DNA from: Verrucomicrobiota bacterium
GTDB lineage: Bacteria > Verrucomicrobiota > Verrucomicrobiia > Methylacidiphilales > Verrucolacustridaceae
Direction of reading: 5' to 3'
Length of the DNA: 16,971 bases
Assembly (NCBI GenBank): GCA_010025475.1
Contig: RGTE01000014.1
Coordinates: 1 to 16,971, forward strand
Below, piece after piece: positions 14,538 to 16,971 of the stretch. The position numbers were made by a program, and so were the translations under genes. The notes beneath the pieces are model-generated. The model saw nothing but the letters and a program-made list of their open reading frames with translations. It did not search any database and was not told the DNA's origin. Numbering within the stretch: the stretch's first letter is position 1; every line of letters begins with the position of its first letter.

Positions 14538-16971
14538 GCCTCCGTCCGGACTGCCGCACGCCCGAGGAGGCCTGGGAAAAGTTTCTCGCCTTTTCCCCCG
14601 GGAGCCGGGAAGTCCTCACCGCCAACGAAATTCTTTCGGCCGCGACCCAAAGTCCCGCCTCGCTTCTGCAAACGCGCAGTTCCGGCAAATACCGGATCGA
14701 GTGGGAGGAGTTGGCCGCCCGGGCGGATTCGCCCAGCCGGCGGCTCGCCTGCCTGCGGGAGTGGCAGCGAGCGGAACTGGTCCGGTTGGCCTTTTTCGAT
14801 TTCGCCACTCTGCCTCGGCCGGCCGAATCCTCCGGTCGGTACACGACGCTGGCCGAATTTGTGCTGGGGGCCGGCTTGGCGTTGGCCCGGGAAAAGGCCC
14901 CGGATCCCGATCGGGGCAAGACCGAAGGCTTCTCGGTGCTGGCTTTGGGCAAGCTGGGCGCGGCCGACCTGAATTTCTTTTCCGATCTGGATTTGATTTT
15001 TTTGGCGGGGGAAGGGGATGACGATGAGGCCTGCGCACGCTTGGCCCGTGGCCTGGTCACGGATCTGGATACCAAGGGCGGGGAGCTGATTTACCGGGTC
15101 GATCTCCGGCTTCGTCCGGAGGGAGATCGCGGCCCGCTGGTCTTCCACCAAGAGGGTTTGGAGGAGTATTACAGCGGGTATGGGGAGGTGTGGGAGAGGT
15201 GCGCCTGGATCCGCGGCCGCAGGGTCGCCGGAGACCAGGAAACGGCCTACGAAACCTTCCAATCCCTGCAGTCCTTCATTTATCCGCGGGGTTTGAGCCC
15301 GTCGGCCCTGGGGGAACTCTTCGAGCAGAAATCCCGGGCGGAGGAAGAGCTGATCTCGGCGGCCGACAAGGAGCGGGAGATCAAGCGCGGCCGGGGCGGT
15401 TTGCGGGAAGTGGAGTTTCCGGTGCTGGGCCTCCAACTCCTCCACGGAGCCGCCCAGCCCACCCTGCAGACGCACGATCTGCGCAAGGCCATCCGAAACC
15501 TGAAAACCCTGGGTATCCTGAACCCGAAGGAAGAGCAGGTGCTTTTGGGTGGATATGATTTCTGGCGCCGGCTGGAGGATTTTCTGCAAATGCGGCAGAT
15601 CCGGCAGACCCATCTGCTTCCGGCGGAAGCGGATGACCTCGAATTGTTGGCGCGGGCCCTGGGAAAAGAGTCGGGATCGGTGTTGGCCGCCGAGGTGGAA
15701 TCCTGTCGGGGGAAAGTGCGGGCGGTTTACGACTCCATCTTCGGGGATTTGAAGCCCAAGACCGTGGTGGCCGGTGGTTGGCCCGAAAAGATTCCCTGGC
15801 AGGAACCGACTGCCGCCCGTTCGGCTTGGGAAGGGCTGGCCCCTTCCGGAGACGTGCATGCCACCGCCCGTACCCGCGAAAATTTCCAGCGCCTGCAGCC
15901 CGCCTTGGAAAAACGGTTGGCGGGTTGTGTTCGGCCGGACCTGGCGCTCGCGGGCTTTGCAAACTTTGTGCAGTCGTATGGTGCCCGCTCTCTGCTGTAC
16001 GAAACGCTCTGTGTCAGTCCGAAGGCTTTGGATCTTCTCATCCAATTTTTTGAGAGCAGCCGTTTTCTCGGCCCAGGCCTGGTGGCCCGGCCGGAACTGT
16101 TTGAGGAGGTTACCCAGTCCGACCTCGATACCCCACGGACCTCTTCCTTGCTTCGCAAGGCCTGGAAACCTCCCAAGGACCCCGAGGAAGCCCTCGACGG
16201 CGTCCGGAGTTTTGTCCGGGGGGAGGAGCTGCGGATTGCCCTGCGGGGGCTGTTGGGGCTGGCCGAGATTCCTGTCCTGCAGTCCGAGCTGACGGCTTTG
16301 GCGGAGGCCTGTCTCGGTTGGGCTTGGGAGTTTGCCGGCAAGGGCAAGTGGGCGTGGATCGGGCTGGGGAAGTTGGGGGGTAATGCGCTGAGTTTCGGAT
16401 CCGATCTGGATTTGTTGGTGGCGGGAGAGGGGGAGGAGTCGGTCCAGAAGGCGGTGAAGTTTCTTACGGAGGAGCGTGCCTCCGGTGCTCTGTTCAAGGT
16501 GGATTTCCGCCTGCGGCCTTATGCCGAGGGAGCGCTGGCGGTCCCGGTGAAGCGCTATGCCGAATATTACGACAAGGAGGCGCAGGCCTGGGAGATTCAG
16601 ACCTTATGCCGTGCCCGGGTGATCGCGGGGGCCAAGGAACCGATGAGGGAGTTCTGGCCGGCGGTGGAAAAACGGTGGAAGCGGTTGGGTGCGGAGAAAA
16701 AGTTTATCGGGGATCTGTTGGCCATGCGGGAACGGATCGCCACGGAGCGGGTACCGAAGGGGGAGGAGGAAAGGGCCTATAAAACGGGAAGGGGAGGGTT
16801 GATGTATGTGGAGTTTGTCGCCCAAGCCTGGCAGATGAGGCAGGGGCTGGTGGAAACGGAAACCGCCGGTGTTTTGAAAAAAATGACGCAAACCGAACCC
16901 CAGGCCGCCCAGGATCTGCAACAGGGGTTGGCGTTCTGGTCCGCGGCCGAATGGTGGTTGCGGCTGGATGA
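14534..16971 (+). CDS. glnE: Glutamine synthetase adenylyltransferase/deadenylylase, C-terminus cut by window edge
   Basis: The frame is open from GTG 14534 to the right edge (812 codons, no stop). GlnE adenylylates and deadenylylates glutamine synthetase in response to the PII protein and glutamine. Two nucleotidyltransferase domains are visible. The N-terminal, deadenylylating one has LGKLGAADLNFFSDLDL (138-154, D151/D153) and KRGRGGLREVEF (284-295). The C-terminal, adenylylating one has LGKLGGNALSFGSDLDL (611-627, D624/D626) and KTGRGGLMYVEF (750-761). Both keep the metal-binding SDxD, so both activities are probably intact. The missing part is the end of the second domain. GTG overlaps the stop of the rhomboid-like gene as GTGA, indicating coupling. 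No glnA or glnB is in view. Confidence 0.93.
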   Translation, partial: MSLRPDCRTPEEAWEKFLAFSPGSREVLTANEILSAATQSPASLLQTRSSGKYRIEWEELAARADSPSRRLACLREWQRAELVRLAFFDFATLPRPAESSGRYTTLAEFVLGAGLALAREKAPDPDRGKTEGFSVLALGKLGAADLNFFSDLDLIFLAGEGDDDEACARLARGLVTDLDTKGGELIYRVDLRLRPEGDRGPLVFHQEGLEEYYSGYGEVWERCAWIRGRRVAGDQETAYETFQSLQSFIYPRGLSPSALGELFEQKSRAEEELISAADKEREIKRGRGGLREVEFPVLGLQLLHGAAQPTLQTHDLRKAIRNLKTLGILNPKEEQVLLGGYDFWRRLEDFLQMRQIRQTHLLPAEADDLELLARALGKESGSVLAAEVESCRGKVRAVYDSIFGDLKPKTVVAGGWPEKIPWQEPTAARSAWEGLAPSGDVHATARTRENFQRLQPALEKRLAGCVRPDLALAGFANFVQSYGARSLLYETLCVSPKALDLLIQFFESSRFLGPGLVARPELFEEVTQSDLDTPRTSSLLRKAWKPPKDPEEALDGVRSFVRGEELRIALRGLLGLAEIPVLQSELTALAEACLGWAWEFAGKGKWAWIGLGKLGGNALSFGSDLDLLVAGEGEESVQKAVKFLTEERASGALFKVDFRLRPYAEGALAVPVKRYAEYYDKEAQAWEIQTLCRARVIAGAKEPMREFWPAVEKRWKRLGAEKKFIGDLLAMRERIATERVPKGEEERAYKTGRGGLMYVEFVAQAWQMRQGLVETETAGVLKKMTQTEPQAAQDLQQGLAFWSAAEWWLRLD

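Noticed and set aside
14150..16045. Minus-strand 631-codon open frame
   Set aside because: It is the shadow of glnE and the rhomboid-like gene, both of which have clear family motifs on the plus strand.

Overview
The window is a GC-rich, tightly packed bacterial chromosome segment of 16 protein genes, with no tRNA or complete rRNA gene, insertion sequence or CRISPR array that I can see. The mix points to a Gram-negative bacterium, most plausibly of the Verrucomicrobiota/PVC group. It includes an apolipoprotein N-acyltransferase, a DUF1343/NamZ muramidase, a LolA-like secreted protein, an EpsC-type serine acetyltransferase, a rhomboid with a short C-terminal helical domain and a CruF-type carotenoid gene. 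The phylum is inferred from recognised families, not from any search. Many genes use GTG or TTG starts with weak Shine-Dalgarno sequences, and 4-base stop/start overlaps occur four times.

Layout. Positions 1-2025, minus strand: the start of an unknown exported protein runs off the left edge, and aroE (shikimate dehydrogenase) is translationally coupled to a prepilin peptidase. Positions 2109-5035, plus strand: serine acetyltransferase, a polyprenyl diphosphate synthase and a phytoene/squalene synthase. The last meets a convergent CruF-like gene (5036-5773, minus), so 3067-5773 is a small carotenoid locus; no desaturase is in view. Positions 5855-9368, plus: lnt, prfB and trpC, with prfB carrying the classic +1 programmed frameshift. 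Then comes a 160-base gap with possible RNA structure and a secreted NamZ-like exo-muramidase. Positions 10942-12300, minus: a PAP2 phosphatase followed by a Dpm1-like glycosyltransferase, probably one lipid-linked sugar operon. Positions 12325-16971, plus: LolA-like protein, PHP phosphoesterase, rhomboid-like protein and glnE (cut by the right edge), the last three joined by GTGA overlaps.

No wholly new system is evident; most genes are housekeeping. The points most worth a second look are inside proteins. The rhomboid seems to lack a membrane segment and its GxSG motif. The NamZ-like enzyme has a perfect EF-hand-type calcium loop. CruF has an exact 21-base tandem duplication. The prepilin peptidase has an altered zinc motif, and the prenyl synthase has a degenerate second Asp-rich motif.
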